DNA of 64,000 nucleotides from Bettongia penicillata ogilbyi (GCA_023548195.1 JAJHZJ010000251.1:1736001-1800000); one strand, 5' to 3'; shown: positions 32,961 to 45,375, counted from the first letter of the stretch. Notes: a model not told the origin generated them from the sequence alone. Translations and numbers: made by a program.

Positions 32961-33010
32961 CAGATAGATAGACAGATAGATAGATAGACAGATAGACAGG
33001 TAGATAGGGG
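32892..33010 (+). repeat. (GATA/GATG/GACA)n tetranucleotide microsatellite
   Basis: Some 30 tetranucleotide units, first gatggatg, then gatagata, then mixed gatagaca. A reading frame across it gives an artefactual YLSIYLSV repeat. Confidence 0.97.
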
Positions 33011-33139
33011 TCAGATAGAGAAATGTTAGAATTTTTCATTAGAGAACCGGGACATTTCTGATTAAATTTGAAATCCAACAAAACTTGGGTTCAGATACTA
33101 TTTTTGAAATATATTGGTGATGTGACTTTTGGTAATTCC

Positions 33140-33543
33140 ATCGTTCTTCCCTTAAATCCTTCACTTTACTATTCTAAAATGATTCTTCTAAAATGGATTA
33201 TGTCATATTTAATAAATTCTAGTGACCATTGCATCCAGAATTAAATATTAATTATTAAATAATAAGTTCTTGGTCATTCAATACCCTTCATGACTTTTCC
33301 GCTTTTTACAATTCTAGCTTTTTTTGCACTTTATTGAACTATGAACTATTTATTCCAGCTATACTGACCTACTAACTCTCCATCAGAATACTCCACCCCA
33401 TCCATCACAGGACCATCCATATGCGAGGAATGAGTTCTCTCCTCATCTCCATCTGTCAGTTACTCTGGTTTCCTTCAAGGCTCAGCTCATATTCCATATC
33501 CATATGGGAGGAATTTCATAGTTCCCTCTTGCCCCAAGTAATC
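33140..33543 (+). mobile_element. L2 LINE 3' portion, sense
   Basis: 'gtcattcaatacccttcatg' and 'ccttcaaggctcagctcata' belong to the L2 block 'ccttcaaggctcagctcaag'. It stops where an oppositely oriented L2 starts. Confidence 0.65.
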
Positions 33544-34460
33544 TGTCAATCAGTCAGTAAGCCTTTATTAAGTGCCTCCCATGTGGCAGGTACTGTGCAA
33601 AGGACTGGGGATACAAGAAAAGTCAAAAGACACTCCTTGTCTTTAAGGAGCTTACAAACTAATGTGGAAGATAACATGCAAGCAACTTTGAACAAAAATG
33701 CTATATACAGGAAACAGAGAAAATAATTTATGGAAGGAAGGCACTAGAATTAAGAGAGATTGGGATAGGCTTCCTGGTGAGGGTGGGATTTTAGCTGGTA
33801 CTTGAACAAAGCCAGGAGGAAGACATCAGGAGAGAAGGTATTCCAGGCATAGGGAATGGATGCTTAAAGTTCCTATGACTGAGAAATGGAATGTCTTATT
33901 TAAATAATAACAGGCAGATCAATGAAGCATATATCAGTAAGTGTAAAGTATAAAGAGGTGTGCTTGTGTGTGTGTGTGTGTGTTTCTGTGTGTGTGTGTG
34001 TTTAAGTGTGTGTGTTATTAAGGAGGATTTTATACATAAAATTGAAGATTTTGTATTTGATCCTGGAGTTGGTAGGAAGTCACTGGAGTTTACCAAGTGT
34101 AGAGATGATATGTTTGGAAACATGCTTTAGGAAACTTACTTTGATGGATGATGGAGAAACTTATGGCATATAGACCAACTCTCAGGCTATTGAAGTAGGT
34201 AGGCATGAAGGGATGAACACCAGGGTGGTGTCAGTACCAGAGAAGAGAAAGAATTGTTTTGGAGAGATATTGCAAAGACAAAACTGACAGACCTTGGCAA
34301 GAAATGGGATGTAGGTTGGTGGTAAGAGATAGGAGTCAATCTTGACACCTAGGTTGCAAGTCTGGGAGACTAGAAGGATGATGGTACCCTCAACAGTAAT
34401 GTGGAAATTTTGAAAGGGAAGAGTCTGACTGTTAAAGATAATGAGTTCATTAGCACAGTC
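33544..34460 (-). mobile_element. L2 LINE 3' portion, long
   Basis: 'gtaagcctttattaagtgcc', 'ggtactgtgcaaaggactgg', 'tattccaggcatagggaatg', 'ggagttggtaggaagtcact' and 'gcaagaaatgggatgtaggt' follow the L2 consensus order in reverse for about 0.9 kb, the longest L2 stretch here. A TG repeat at 33965-34015 interrupts it. Confidence 0.85.
33965..34015 (+). repeat. (TG)n microsatellite inside L2
   Basis: tgtgtg runs with ttt interruptions. Confidence 0.93.
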
Positions 34461-34544
34461 TGCCCTTGGAGATTATTTTCCATTTAATTGCCATAGATCT
34501 TGTATACTAAAAAGGACAAGATAGTTTTGTTGTTGGTTTTTTCT

Positions 34545-34730
34545 TTTTTTGTATCCCTAATATTTAGTAGAGTGCTTGACACATAATAGAACTTTAATAA
34601 ATGCATGTTGACCAATAGATCTCTAAGACTATAAGTTAAATAGTATTGGCCTGTGTTGGTAGATGAAGTTCCTTACTAGGAACTTCCCTGTGTTCAGTCC
34701 CTAATTCCACTTCATGAAATCTGTTAAGTT
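34545..34730 (+). mobile_element. L2 3' end (34545-34612) followed by a tRNA-SINE 3' end
   Basis: 'agtgcttgacacataataga' plus 'actttaataaatgcatgttg' is the L2 3' end in sense. From 34618 'atctctaagactataagtta' and 'tgttggtagatgaagttcct' match the marsupial tRNA-SINE 3' half ('tctctaagactataagttgc', 'attggtagagggagtttcct'). Confidence 0.7.
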
Positions 34731-35383
34731 AGTGTCTGTTTTCCACTTGTGCTGTATGTTCTACTCTAACACTTGCATAGCTCGAGCAGTGTCTTATATT
34801 TACAGAATTAAGCTTACAACAAGAGACAACAAAGTGACTGGCTTTGAGCCACTTATAGTAACATAAACAATTCAGTTTTGGAAAGAGCAAAGTTTTAAAT
34901 GTTTTACATGAAACTGAATTTTTTTCTCCATCAGTTCCTTTGTTTATTTATGGCTTGGTACAGTGTTACCTTACCTCAAGAAACAATCTGACCAAATGAA
35001 TAATAGTTCTTATACTTTTACCTAAACCAGTAAATTAAATAGTGCTATTATTATTTCTGACCAAGACTTTTAGTCAAATTCCAAATAAAGGATGCTCTTT
35101 TGATTTCCTCTGTAGGTAATGAGTTAAGGAAACCTGGTTTTTAAAAGCTAATACCAGAAGAGCAAGCATACTTTTTTTTAATGCTTGGTCATGCCACAAC
35201 TTTTTTCTTGAATAGTGCCAGTGTTGCAAGTGCAATCCATCTGCATGTCACCAATGACTTTTCCAAACCTTCAGCCACTTTGAGAAGAATCGCTTTTGTG
35301 AGGTTGTTGCAATTCTAAAATCCTTTAAACCTTATTTTAAACAGTTTGTGTGTACTTTATTAAATGACTTGGAGGCAAAATAA

Positions 35384-35388
<5 letters not shown>

Positions 35389-35432
<44 letters not shown>
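35389..35432 (+). repeat. (AT)n microsatellite
   Basis: Uninterrupted AT dinucleotides, about 22 units. Confidence 0.97.
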
Positions 35433-35435
<3 letters not shown>

Positions 35436-36125
35436 ACTTCTTGATATGACAAATAATTCAAGGGTCAATCTTTAGGGAGCAGAATTGTTTGACTAGAATA
35501 TGCAAAATAATATTTTTTAGCGTAGTAGCCCAACTCATGGCTTTGATTACCAGTTATCATTCTTTAAAGAGAAAATGAACAATTAATCAGATCACTGATC
35601 AATTGAGTAATATAATTTTATTATTTAACTTGCCAAATAATTATCTTTAAATTCCTAGAGAATTTATCAACATTTCATGAAAAATCAGACCATGAGTAAA
35701 TTGGCATAGGCTATTTGGCTTAAGAAGGCATTTAATTATCAGTTATCCATGTATGTTAATAGAAAATAATCTGTGTATATTAATGGAAACTAAATTTTAG
35801 AGCCATTTACATGAAATCTTATAAAAATAGGATTTTCTTAAAATAGTCTTGGCTTTCTGCCTAAAGACCAACAATGAAGAATGCTATTACCCCACTGAGA
35901 GTTAAGTGATGGACTCAATATGCAGAAGGAAATTTTTGACATAGAAAATGTTAAAATTTGTTTTGCTGAGCTAATCATATTTGTTATAAAGGTTATATTT
36001 CATTTTTCCCATGGGTGATGTACTAGTGAGAAAAAAATAAATGTTTATCAATTGAGTAAAAAAGTTAAATATTAAAATACTGTCAAAGAGAAAAAACAAA
36101 CTATATGTCTTTCAACAAAATATAA

Positions 36126-36186
36126 AAAGGAGGGAGGGAGTAAAGAATGAAGTTAGGAAGGAGAAGGGGGAAGAGAAAGGGGGAAT
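36126..36186 (+). repeat. Purine-only strip
   Basis: Almost pure A/G with ggagggaggga and gggggaagag words, broken by a few T. Could form a triplex or weak quadruplex; function unknown. Confidence 0.7.
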
Positions 36187-36689
36187 TTCTGTAACACTTG
36201 GCCAGTGTTTGGCATTTCTGGAGGTAAGCGACATTCATGTAATGTCACTTGAATTGGGTACATGCAGAATTAACCACTGCGGCTTTCTGTTTCTATTTCC
36301 AGAAAACTATACAAATTCATGTCACCCTTAAAGCTATCACACCTTTTAAGAACAATGTAAATCTGGAAAAAAGACATAAATATGATCAAATGTCATGATT
36401 TCGAAATAAATTTTTTTCTGGCAGAGTATATAGCAACCATTGTATTTTTGAGGAAAAGGCGTAATATTCTGTGTACAGTCACCTACAACAGTTTGTATTT
36501 CTTTTTCTAGGCCAAATGATTTTGAACTGGCAACAAGTCAAGTAAGATAATGTTAAAAATGAGAAAAAAAAATTCCACAAAATTAAAAGAGGTATATCAG
36601 TGTTGTGAATGTGCAGATCCTTTAGAGAAATAACCATTCTACATGCTATGACATACATCTTGTAGCTCTAGTAATCAAAAATTTTGATT

Positions 36690-36870
36690 TAGAATTTTAA
36701 TCACAGGATGATGGAAATCAGATTAAAAAAGGAAATTGAGAAACCAGCCCCACCAACTGATTCATTTTACACATGAGGAAACTGAGGTCCAGAGGCATGT
36801 ATTGCTTTGCCCAAGGTCACACTCCTACCAAGAAAAAATCTGAGGATAGAATATAGATTTTCTGATGTGT
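36690..36870 (+). mobile_element. MIR-type SINE
   Basis: 'cattttacacatgaggaaac', 'tgaggtccagaggcatgtat' and 'gcccaaggtcacactcctac' are clear family blocks; the copy is better preserved than most. Confidence 0.8.
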
Positions 36871-38689
36871 GATCCTTCTTCTTCCTTCTTTACCATGTCG
36901 TTACATTTAATCAGCTTGTGATGATGCTCCCCAAACAGTAATAAATAGTTCTTTAAGTAAAAAAAAAAACTACACTTTTCTTTTGTCTATGCTCAAAAAG
37001 TCCCTAAATGATAATGAAGCAAGCTTTTTATAAGCATCCCTTCTCTAAACTGAGGTTTCTTTTGTAAGATAGGTCATAATACCTCAAATAAAAATGACTG
37101 CAAACCTTATTGAGGCAGTGAACAGTATAACTTGGTGACTAATATTAATCATAGGCACCCTTAAAATGAAGATAATGCAAATGTGCACACAAGTAAATTC
37201 ACATCATGTAGACCAGTGTAGCATGCATAATTAGGATTCATTTTTTAAAGTGAATGAAAATGTCAAAAGGAAAATTTAAGTGATATGGATTACTGTTATG
37301 CAAATTTAGAATCTTATTAAATTCGATATCCTTTCATTGAAATTGGTTACTCATCAAGGGCTTCACAGTCATCAAAGTTCATCAAAGGGTCAGCCTTCAG
37401 ATTCCCTTTCTGATTTTTACCATCTTTCCCATATGTTAGTGTGGTGAGGAAGGCAGGCTGAGCTATGGGCAGTATTAATGGAATATAGCCCTGGGGAGTT
37501 CAACATTCTATGCTAGGAACTGACAACAACCAGTACCTCTGAGGATGGAAAAACAGAATTTTTGGTATTGATATCTGAGATAGTAACCCTTCTACTCTTT
37601 CTTAACCAAAAGTGAGAGAAGACGTGGGATATTGTAGTAATAAAGTGGCACAGTTGTCAGGATCAGGAGGTGGGGGTACCTTTCCCAGTGTGTTTGGGGA
37701 TATATTCTGCCCTCAGTCTTGTTTTCCTGTTGCTTACTAGATTTATATCTGATTCAGTCCATATTGAAAGTTTTCCTGGCCAACTGAGCCTGTAGACCTT
37801 GAGTTCAACATCTCTGAACATGACCTCTCAGGTTCCTCACAGCTGTTTATCTATGGCCATTTGACTATCAAAATTCTTAATAAGATAAGTAAATGAAGAT
37901 TAATGAACAAAAAGCAATTGAATTCCTAGAGGAAGGAGAAAAGAGAGAGGTCAAAACTTTCATACTCTTTCATTTAGAATGTAAGAGGCAGATCCTACTT
38001 TGTTATCTTTTCAAGTAATTCCATGGAGGGAGTACTTAATTTAGAGTCAAGGAGCCTGGTTCAAGAAACCCAAATCTTTCATTCAAGTAAGCTAAGTTAA
38101 TTGAAGTAGTGGGGCATCCTAAGGGAGAGACAGGAGGCAGCATGTGCCAACCAGGTCAGATTCCCCACTATCACTTTGACCACCATCCTCCCTTTGACCC
38201 TTATGGATACAGAGCTGCTTCCAGCCTAGCACCTACCTCAGTCATTGAGAGGAGAAATCATTATGGTGAAAAGACTCATCTTCCTCATTGTGACTAATAA
38301 AAGGTCTTGGCCAACAGCCAACAATTGGCAGAGAAACACACTCTAGGGATGGCAGAACCCCTAGATCACTGGTTTTGCTTGTACCTGGACTCTCACAGCC
38401 ATCATCTGCCAACCAAGTACCACTCACAATGCTGTCAAATCAGATCAGGTGACATAGCAAGGCCATGTTCATTAAGACCTTGATGGAGATAGCCCAGGAA
38501 CTTGAACCTAAAAACTGTGCTTCCAACCCATTGTAAAATCAGTATTAGAAACTGATATGATTTTTTATCAGTGGTAATATCATTAAAGAAGAGGCATTAT
38601 TAACTGCTTTATTGTTGTGAAGTGAGGATGATGAGACCTTTCATCTAACCTGTAACTGAAACCTTTCATGTTTGTGGTCTCTCATTAGT
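36871..38689. other. Single-copy DNA, nothing recognised
   Basis: A 62-codon frame at 38109-38297 and its surroundings (38100-38460, less AT-rich than the flanks) have no family that I recognise and no splice context that I would trust. Confidence 0.4.
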
Positions 38690-38905
38690 ATGTGGTTCCT
38701 TGAGAACAGTCTACCTTATTTTTCTTTGGGTATCCTCAGTATTTAACACAGAGTTTTTCACATAGTATTTAATACATGCTTCATTCACTCATTTACTTTG
38801 CTTTACAGTCTTGGGCAAATCATTTAACCTCATTTAATTTTTTCACTGGTAAAATATATAAGTTTAGATATGTTTTCTGAATTATCCCTCCCCCACACCT
38901 GGAGC
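38690..38905 (+). mobile_element. L2 3' end then a SINE 3' piece
   Basis: 'tccttgagaacagtctacct', 'gggtatcctcagtatttaac' and 'tatttaatacatgcttcatt' are L2. From 38805 'cttgggcaaatcatttaacc' is a tRNA-SINE block. Confidence 0.65.
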
Positions 38906-40424
38906 ATTAAATCTCTTTTTTAACCAAAACAAACTTGAATATAGGACTGTACAACTTTCTGACAGAATGTACCAATGTCACAGATATAGAGGTGAATTAA
39001 TATAAAATATTTTACATGGGCTAGTTGTACAAAAATGAGCTGAACATGAAGTTAACTTTATAATGAGAAATACCTCATGAGCCCTTCTCCTTACAAGATT
39101 TACTCTCCCTAACCTCAGCAACCGCACGAGTAATTAATTTACTTTGAGTGCTGATTAATTGAATGGGATGGTCATGAACTAAATAGTCACTGCCAATTTA
39201 AAATTCAGTCTCCACAGTTGCCATTTTCATCCCTAGGAGAGAAAATTAAGAGAACAGTGAAAGAGACTAATAAAAATATTAGAGAAGCTAAGGGAAGAAA
39301 AGAATGATTAAGGAGAAGAATACAGAAAAGGGGAGATAAGACATGGAGAATTAAAAAAAAAAACTTGACTATCCTCTGATGTTTAGTCATAAGAATCTTA
39401 AATCACTAAACAAGAATATAGCTTTTCATGGAAAATTGTTAGTTATCATTTTAATTATGGTTTTCCTAGCTTCTCGGTTGTGGCTGCTTAACGAGGAAGC
39501 TGAAGTTCAATGCCCCGGCATTTCTTCCTGGCTTTAAACCATCTTTGTGTGATTGAACGATTATGATGCTTTATTTCAAAAGGTTATGTGGGGAGACATA
39601 GCACAAGAAAAATAAGAGAAAATGTTTCAAGAGTTCTTCATATTCATATTAATGAACATATATGTATATATGAGTGTATATGGGATTGTGAAGACTAAAT
39701 GAGATTTTCTATGTACTTTATTAAATATGGCATATCAAGTACATAATGTATTATATATAATGTCAACATAAAAATTTAGCTAAAAGAAGCAAACAGGCTA
39801 ATTTCATATTGTTTATTCCCTTAAAGCCAGCAGCTACATGATCATAGAGCTAGAAGGAAACCTCTGATTGACTAGTACAAGAATTAGCAGATTTAAATTT
39901 GTTTAAGACAATCCAAGGATGTCTGTGTCCCTCAGATTTATGGTCTCTATATGTGTTTAACTATACTATGAGAAAAGAATTTTTTTTAATTGAATAAGTT
40001 GCAAAGACAATAAGAGAGTTGACAAAGTATCACCTGAAATTCCGACTCCAGATATCTGTGTTTTCTTTACCATTAACATGCCATAACATAGTATAAGTCC
40101 ACAAAATATTAAGATATGGAAAGAGTCCTGTTATTTAAGATAGTGTCTCAGGTTAAGGGTCTTATAAAATATTTGTTGACATAAGAAGTATTCTCTGAGT
40201 TTATTTCAGAGAACAAAAGAGGCTGTTAGATCCAGGTTCTTCTGATTGATTAATTCAAGCTCTGGCCCTTATTAAAGTCCAAAAATGATATAAAGTGACT
40301 ATCAATAAATAATATGTAAAAATATAAATTAATATATGAACATATTTTATAAAATGTGAATAAATATACGTTAAAGTATATATTACATATGTAATAAAAC
40401 ATAGAAAATTTCATTTAGTCTTCA
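38906..40424. other. Single-copy DNA with one SINE scrap
   Basis: 39838-39910 ('tgatcatagagctagaagga') is a MIR-type start. The rest shows no gene. 39470-39560 is less AT-rich and unlike any repeat I know. Confidence 0.4.
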
Positions 40425-40600
40425 CCTGTGTTAAGAATTTTTATGTCCATATTACTAATGAGAAAGAAGAACAACTGATAGTTAGATTTAGACTAAATCA
40501 CTTGTCCATAACTATATAGCTGGGAAACACGTGAGAAAGGATCAGAATATTAAGTTATTTCCTGACTGAAAGATCAGAACTTCCTTCCTTATACTTAGTT
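40425..40600 (+). mobile_element. MIR/THER1-type SINE
   Basis: 'tttatgtccatattactaat', 'taaatcacttgtccataact' and 'tatagctgggaaacacgtga' keep the block order. Confidence 0.6.
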
Positions 40601-40669
40601 GTTTCTGTTGATGTTTTTTTGTTGTAGGTCTATGGTATTATCACTATGGGAATCTCTCCAGGAAAGTCT

Positions 40670-40860
40670 CTCTTTTCTTTTGCAAATTGTCAAGTACTAT
40701 GTAATTTATAGTCTTAACAAATTGCTTGAGGGCACTGAGAGTTTAAATGACTTTCCTCAGTTATGCTGACCTTATATATCAGGAATGAAATTTGAGTCCA
40801 TGTCACACAACTATGAAACAAGCTCCTTATTCACCATGTCATGCTAACTCCTCCCTCTAT
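40670..40860 (+). mobile_element. MIR/THER1-type SINE
   Basis: 'gggcactgagagtttaaatg', 'aatgaaatttgagtccatgt' and 'caccatgtcatgctaactcc' correspond to the family's second half. Confidence 0.55.
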
Positions 40861-41219
40861 ACTAAGCTACCTCATAGAAAAGTTATTTTTTTTTGTCATG
40901 GGCAATTAAAATACACATTATATCTACTATATTTTCTACATGATTGAAGGTCAATAGACCAACTTATGAAGCGTAGAAAGTCTTATGCAGTTTATTATTT
41001 TTTAACATTTATTTTGTACAGTGAGCATAAGTTTCCTAACCGTAAGAACCAGACTGTGTAATACTTTTTTTAAAATTTTTTGCACTCCACATGTCTAGTG
41101 TTGTGGCTTGGCATGCTAGACAAATTTTAAAAATTCACTTGAAAGGTAGAATTAAGAATGAAGTCCATAGTTGTTATTGACCATACTTTAGATATACATT
41201 GATAAAAAATTTGATATAT
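40861..41219. other. Single-copy AT-rich DNA
   Basis: Nothing recognised. Confidence 0.4.
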
Positions 41220-41400
41220 TGGATTGAGGGCAAAGTGTTGAGTCAGGAAAATCTGAACTCAAATCTCATCTTTGTCTCTTGCTAGCTATGGGAATATAGG
41301 TAAGTTCTTAATACCTATAAGCTTCAAAGAACTTCTTGGGTCATGATTTCCATAATGAAGAGGATTTCCCACTCTGAGAAATTCTTAATTTGTGACAGAG
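41220..41400 (+). mobile_element. tRNA-derived SINE
   Basis: 'agggcaaagtgttgagtcag', 'ctgaactcaaatctcatctt' and 'tgctagctatgggaatatag' match the tRNA-like head and body of the common SINE. Confidence 0.7.
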
Positions 41401-41534
41401 ATCTTTCACAGGTGAGTCCAACTTCAATATTATCACTCAAATTGATTTGTGTGACTGTTAGACTCTGAAAATAAGTAAATAATGAAAAGTAGATGGACTA
41501 GTACTTTTGGTGTGAGGGCTTACTGAGCCTATTT

Positions 41535-42025
41535 TAGGGCTGCTCATCCACATTTTGTATTCATCTGGCACCCAACTGTCACCTGAGGCTCCAAGGAGCT
41601 GTAGCATGCATCATAGCCCCACCCCAGTAAACAGTCATCACTAAAGGGTTAAATCAGCTTAAAGATAAACAGTGAGCTAGAAATTCTAGCAGTTGGTGCG
41701 GTGTCTACCCCATGAATGTGAAGATTTCTCTGGGTGGATAAGAACAATTTGTTCCAATAGGCAAGAGGATGACTGAAGCAAGCTCTCTTAGAGTTTTGTC
41801 AGACATCAAAGATGCCAAGGTTATCCACTGCATCCTGGGCCATTTCTAGTCATCTTGACTTTGTGTCTTGCCACTGGACTTCAATGACTGTAACTGAGAG
41901 TAATGATGATGACTTTGTCAAACTCCACATGACTTAAATCCAATGAATTTGCAAGTCAAAATATCACCCTGTGATATATCATTGGTTCTCTTCACAAGTG
42001 AAGGATGAACAATGATGAGAAGGGT
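41535..42025 (+). mobile_element. RTE-linked SINE (MAR4-like), copy A
   Basis: A long SINE of about 490 bases. It opens 'gctgctcatccacattttgt', has 'ctgaggctccaaggagctgt', 'gatgccaaggttatccactg', 'catcctgggccatttctagt' and 'cacatgacttaaatccaatg', and ends 'atatatcattggttctcttc' plus a gaaggatgaac-like tail. The tail is that of the RTE LINEs at 46.8 and 51.9 kb, so that LINE probably moved it. The family name is from memory of marsupial repeats; the shared tail is seen directly. Confidence 0.75.
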
Positions 42026-42869
42026 CTCTGATGAGATCTTATCAAGAATGGAGACCTCTAATACATTTGATTATGCTGTGTTAGCACTTAGAATTAATGG
42101 TTAGAATATGAGAAAGCCTAATAAATGAATTATTTTACTTGATACTTTTATGAATTTCCTAGGGCTTCTAGGTCATATAAGCAACATTATGAACCATCCT
42201 CATGACCTCTAAAACAGCTCCAAAATAGGAATCATGTGCGAGAGATGAAGGGATTTGATATTTCTCTAAAATCTAAGTCATTAAAAACATTAATGAGGCA
42301 ACAATGGGATATACAAAACACAGAGGCTAATCAGTAACTGTTAATTAGCTCACTTAGCAACTAGTTAAACTTTAGTAGAGCAGCACAAACTGTCTCATTG
42401 GTATGCAATAGCAGTCACTACCGACTCCAAGAGCATTGGAAAATGAAATGCAAAAGCTTGTTCTGGCTGTGTCTGAAACATGAGGGTACTCTGTGCTCTA
42501 CTAGAAATCAGAGAACTAAGGAACAGAAAGGCTTAGGACAAGACTCCAGAATATGTAGAGTTCTGGAAAGATCGAGGGAAAGGGGACTAGCTTCCTGTTG
42601 AGACTAGCTGTGTCCTTCTAGAAGTCAGATGGGATAGACAAATATTAATTGCCCGTTGTGAGAGAAGGCTGAGACAATTTTGAGGTCGGGTCTCTAGGAA
42701 AACCACAAAGGGGAAAGAGTCAGAATGTAAGTAGTTTGGGGAGAAATATAAGGGAAACAAGTCTGAAATTACCTAAGATTCTAGTTGGAAGAAAACTCAG
42801 TTAAAAAACCTTGAGTAAAATGGGCAGGTAATTCAAAAGGGAAGAAATTAATAACAGAGGGGAGTATAA
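42026..42869. other. Single-copy DNA, nothing recognised
   Basis: No gene or clear repeat. A 67-codon frame at 42398 lacks any recognisable feature. Confidence 0.35.
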
Positions 42870-43250
42870 CTTCCAGATCCCCTAAGAGTCCAGACATCTA
42901 TGAATAATTATTATAAGACAATGAAATGAATCAACAAATGATGAAACAGAGGATTGTTAATTTCCAAGAGCTTTTGGAATCAGACCATGATGTTCCTGAA
43001 CAGCTTAAAAGAGAAATAAATATATGAAAACAGAATTTATGAATTGTACAAGAAAAGTAATTGGAAGAATGGGAAAACAAAACTCAAACCGACAGCAGCA
43101 AATCTCATCAAAAAAAAAAAAGAAAAGTAAGAACATATCAGGAAAACAACAAGAACTTTTTTTAAAAGAAGAAAATGGATACAGAAGCAAAGGAAAGGAC
43201 TGAAATAAGGAAATAAAAGGGAAACTCATTTTCTCTGAAGAACATTACCC
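42870..43250 (+). mobile_element. A-rich, possibly L1 ORF1-derived sequence
   Basis: Lysine- and glutamate-rich broken frames ('VNFQELLESDH', 'PEQLKREIN') on an A-rich plus strand look like a decayed coiled-coil region of an old L1-like ORF1. Weak. Confidence 0.3.
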
Positions 43251-43434
43251 TGGGGGAGGGAAGAGATAAACTATATAAAGGAGTTGGCAATCTTATAATG
43301 ACTATTATCTTTAGGGATTTTGTACTTAGAAAGAACACACATTTTAATATGCACAAGATCTCTGTCATTGTGAGGGCTCCCCAAAGAAGGAAATTCTTTT
43401 CACTATGGAGATCACAATCCAGAGTATGGTATTA

Positions 43435-43520
43435 GCCACAGAGACATAAAATGCCTAGATTCACACAGCTAGTAAGAGACAATGATGAGATTTCAAACCT
43501 AGATTTTCCTGACTTGATTC
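43435..43520 (+). mobile_element. SINE 3' fragment
   Basis: 'gattcacacagctagtaaga' and 'gagatttcaaacctagattt' are the MIR/THER1 end blocks. Confidence 0.65.
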
Positions 43521-44419
43521 AGTTGAGTTAGGGCACCTGGAGAAAACTGGTATCCCCAAAAAGTTGGAGGGCATGGCTCCAGTTGGAAATTTCAAGTGTA
43601 AAATAATGGAATTGCTGTATTGGATTGAAGAGATTTGTGTTTAGGTTTCATCAAGCAGAACAGAAACAAAAATATGTTAGTGCAATGTAACCATAAATGA
43701 AGCATTAATATAGAATAAATTTTACTGTAATCTGACTGAATTATAAGAAAGAAAAGTATATTTCATTTCTCTTTTTAATACTTGCTTATCAAGGAGGTCT
43801 GTAGAATTAATAAGTTCAATTCAAATTTTTTTCATGGTTCTATGATCACCTTAATGTGAGTACTCCAACAAATAGTGTTGTCTGTTAATGCTTTCTCATA
43901 TTGTGTGAACCTTATCAGTGTCCTTCCATAAATCCTCCAAGGTTCACTCAAGCATAGATCTCTTGATATATGTGGGGTAACATTTAAGTACACAGGTTTC
44001 CCATAAATTATCGTTACAGTTAACCTTGCCTTTAGGTCGTATAACTCTTTGATAATATATTTTACATATTTTCTGACATGAAATTATTCAGAGATAGTAA
44101 GCTAGAGCATACTCACATCCACCATGTGCCCCTCCATTGACTTTTGGGTGGTTTGCACCTTTATTTTTCAAAGCTATGGTATTCTACAATTCACAACAAT
44201 GTAGCATTATGTGAATAATATTTTTATGAAAAGCATAGCTTTTTTTTCAGAAGGAAGTTTAGAGGTCATTAGGAATACTATGAAATTTTCCAAATTTAGT
44301 TGCCTACTCTCTTACTCTAATTCAACATTGAATTTCTCTTCCATTGTTAGTGATTATCTAAGAAATATTTATTGATAGACCAATATTTTTGGATAAACTC
44401 AATTAAATTTAGAGAATAT
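43521..44419. other. Single-copy AT-rich DNA
   Basis: Nothing recognised. Confidence 0.4.
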
Positions 44420-44525
44420 TTCTTTAAATGCATATGATTTGTTGAGCACTTGCTGGGCGTTTTCAGAGATACAATAATGAATTCCACATAGTTCTTTTCC
44501 TCAAGGGTACTTCATACTAAGAGTA
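44420..44525 (-). mobile_element. L2 3'-end fragment
   Basis: 'ttgttgagcacttgctgggc' and 'cttttcctcaagggtacttc' read as the L2 3' end in reverse. Confidence 0.5.
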
Positions 44526-44581
44526 TATGAGTTTTCAAGAGAGGACTAGAACCTCTTGTATGAGCATTATTGAATTATGTT

Positions 44582-45025
44582 CAAGGCTGCTCATCCACTT
44601 TTGGTATCCACCTGCTACCACCTGTATCTCCAAGAAGCTATAGTGTATGCAATGGCCAAACCCTGGTAATCTATCTGAGCAGACAGGCTAAACCAGATTG
44701 AGGGTAACTGAAACGTCTCAAACCCTCTCTGAGTTAGAGGATTATCCACCCCAAGCATGGTAAGAGTTCCCCAGTAGAATATTTGGGTGTGAATATTTTT
44801 GTTTCCATGGGCCATGAAAGTGGCAAAAATAGGTGATATGGATCATTTAGAGCTTATTCATACACTGAAGACACCAAGGTCAATATACTGTTTCCAAAGC
44901 TATTATTGCTAATTGTCTGGACTTTTGTCTTGCAACAAATTAGATGGCTCAGAGAGTCAGGATTAAAACTTTGTACAACTCTGCCTCACTTAAATCCAAT
45001 TTATGCACAGGGTAAAAGGTATCAC
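44582..45025 (+). mobile_element. RTE-linked SINE (MAR4-like), copy B
   Basis: The same family as 41535-42025: 'ggctgctcatccacttttgg', 'atctccaagaagctatagtg', 'ggattatccaccccaagcat', 'aagacaccaaggtcaatata' and 'ctgcctcacttaaatccaat'. The final LINE-like tail is missing and the copy passes into a (ctattttact)-like repeat. It retains more of the middle part than copy A. Confidence 0.75.
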
Positions 45026-45122
45026 CCATACCATTTTGCTATTTTATTATTTTACTATTAAACTATTTTATAACTTTGCTAGGTACTATTATTGCTATTT
45101 TGCTATCTTACTATTTTACCTA
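45026..45122 (+). repeat. Imperfect (CTATTTTACT)-type tandem repeat
   Basis: Units such as ttgctattttattattttac recur with variation. It starts where the SINE tail should be, so it may have grown from that tail. Confidence 0.75.
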
Positions 45123-45375
45123 AGTCAAAGTCTTATGGTGATGGGCTGGTAATGAAGCAGTAGGTGCAGATGAACTGGGAGTTATCATCACAACTCTAGA
45201 CATAGGCAGTCTAGGCCACAGGGGCATCTTCTCACTGGACTGAAGCAGCAATGAGATTTGAAAGCACTCTTGGTGTCTGAGCAGCCTTTCTGAAGGAGAA
45301 CCACACTGCTCACCTCCTGGCATGAGGAAGGGACTAGGAAAGGCTGTTTCAGAATTGTCTGCTTCACAAACATTT
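45123..45375. other. Unassigned, GC-richer block
   Basis: A block less AT-rich than its surroundings, between a SINE and an L1 3' end. On minus it gives the N-proximal-looking part of a 218-codon frame (45120-45776), but that frame runs on through L1 3' sequence and a (TG) repeat and so is not a gene. Origin unknown. Confidence 0.4.

Larger units (their letters stand above)
34731..36689. other. AT-rich single-copy DNA
   Basis: The longest run without a recognised interspersed repeat in the middle of the window, apart from a (TA)n at 35389-35432 and a purine-rich strip at 36126-36186. No exon or RNA gene seen. Confidence 0.45.

Noticed and set aside
32892..33010. A CRISPR-like array
   Set aside because: Short tandem tetranucleotides without spacers; the genome is mammalian.
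32830..33081. A YLSIYLSV repeat protein
   Set aside because: Translation of the GATA-type microsatellite.
38109..38427. A small exon pair on opposite strands
   Set aside because: Only about 60 codons each, overlapping, with no family match or convincing splice sites.
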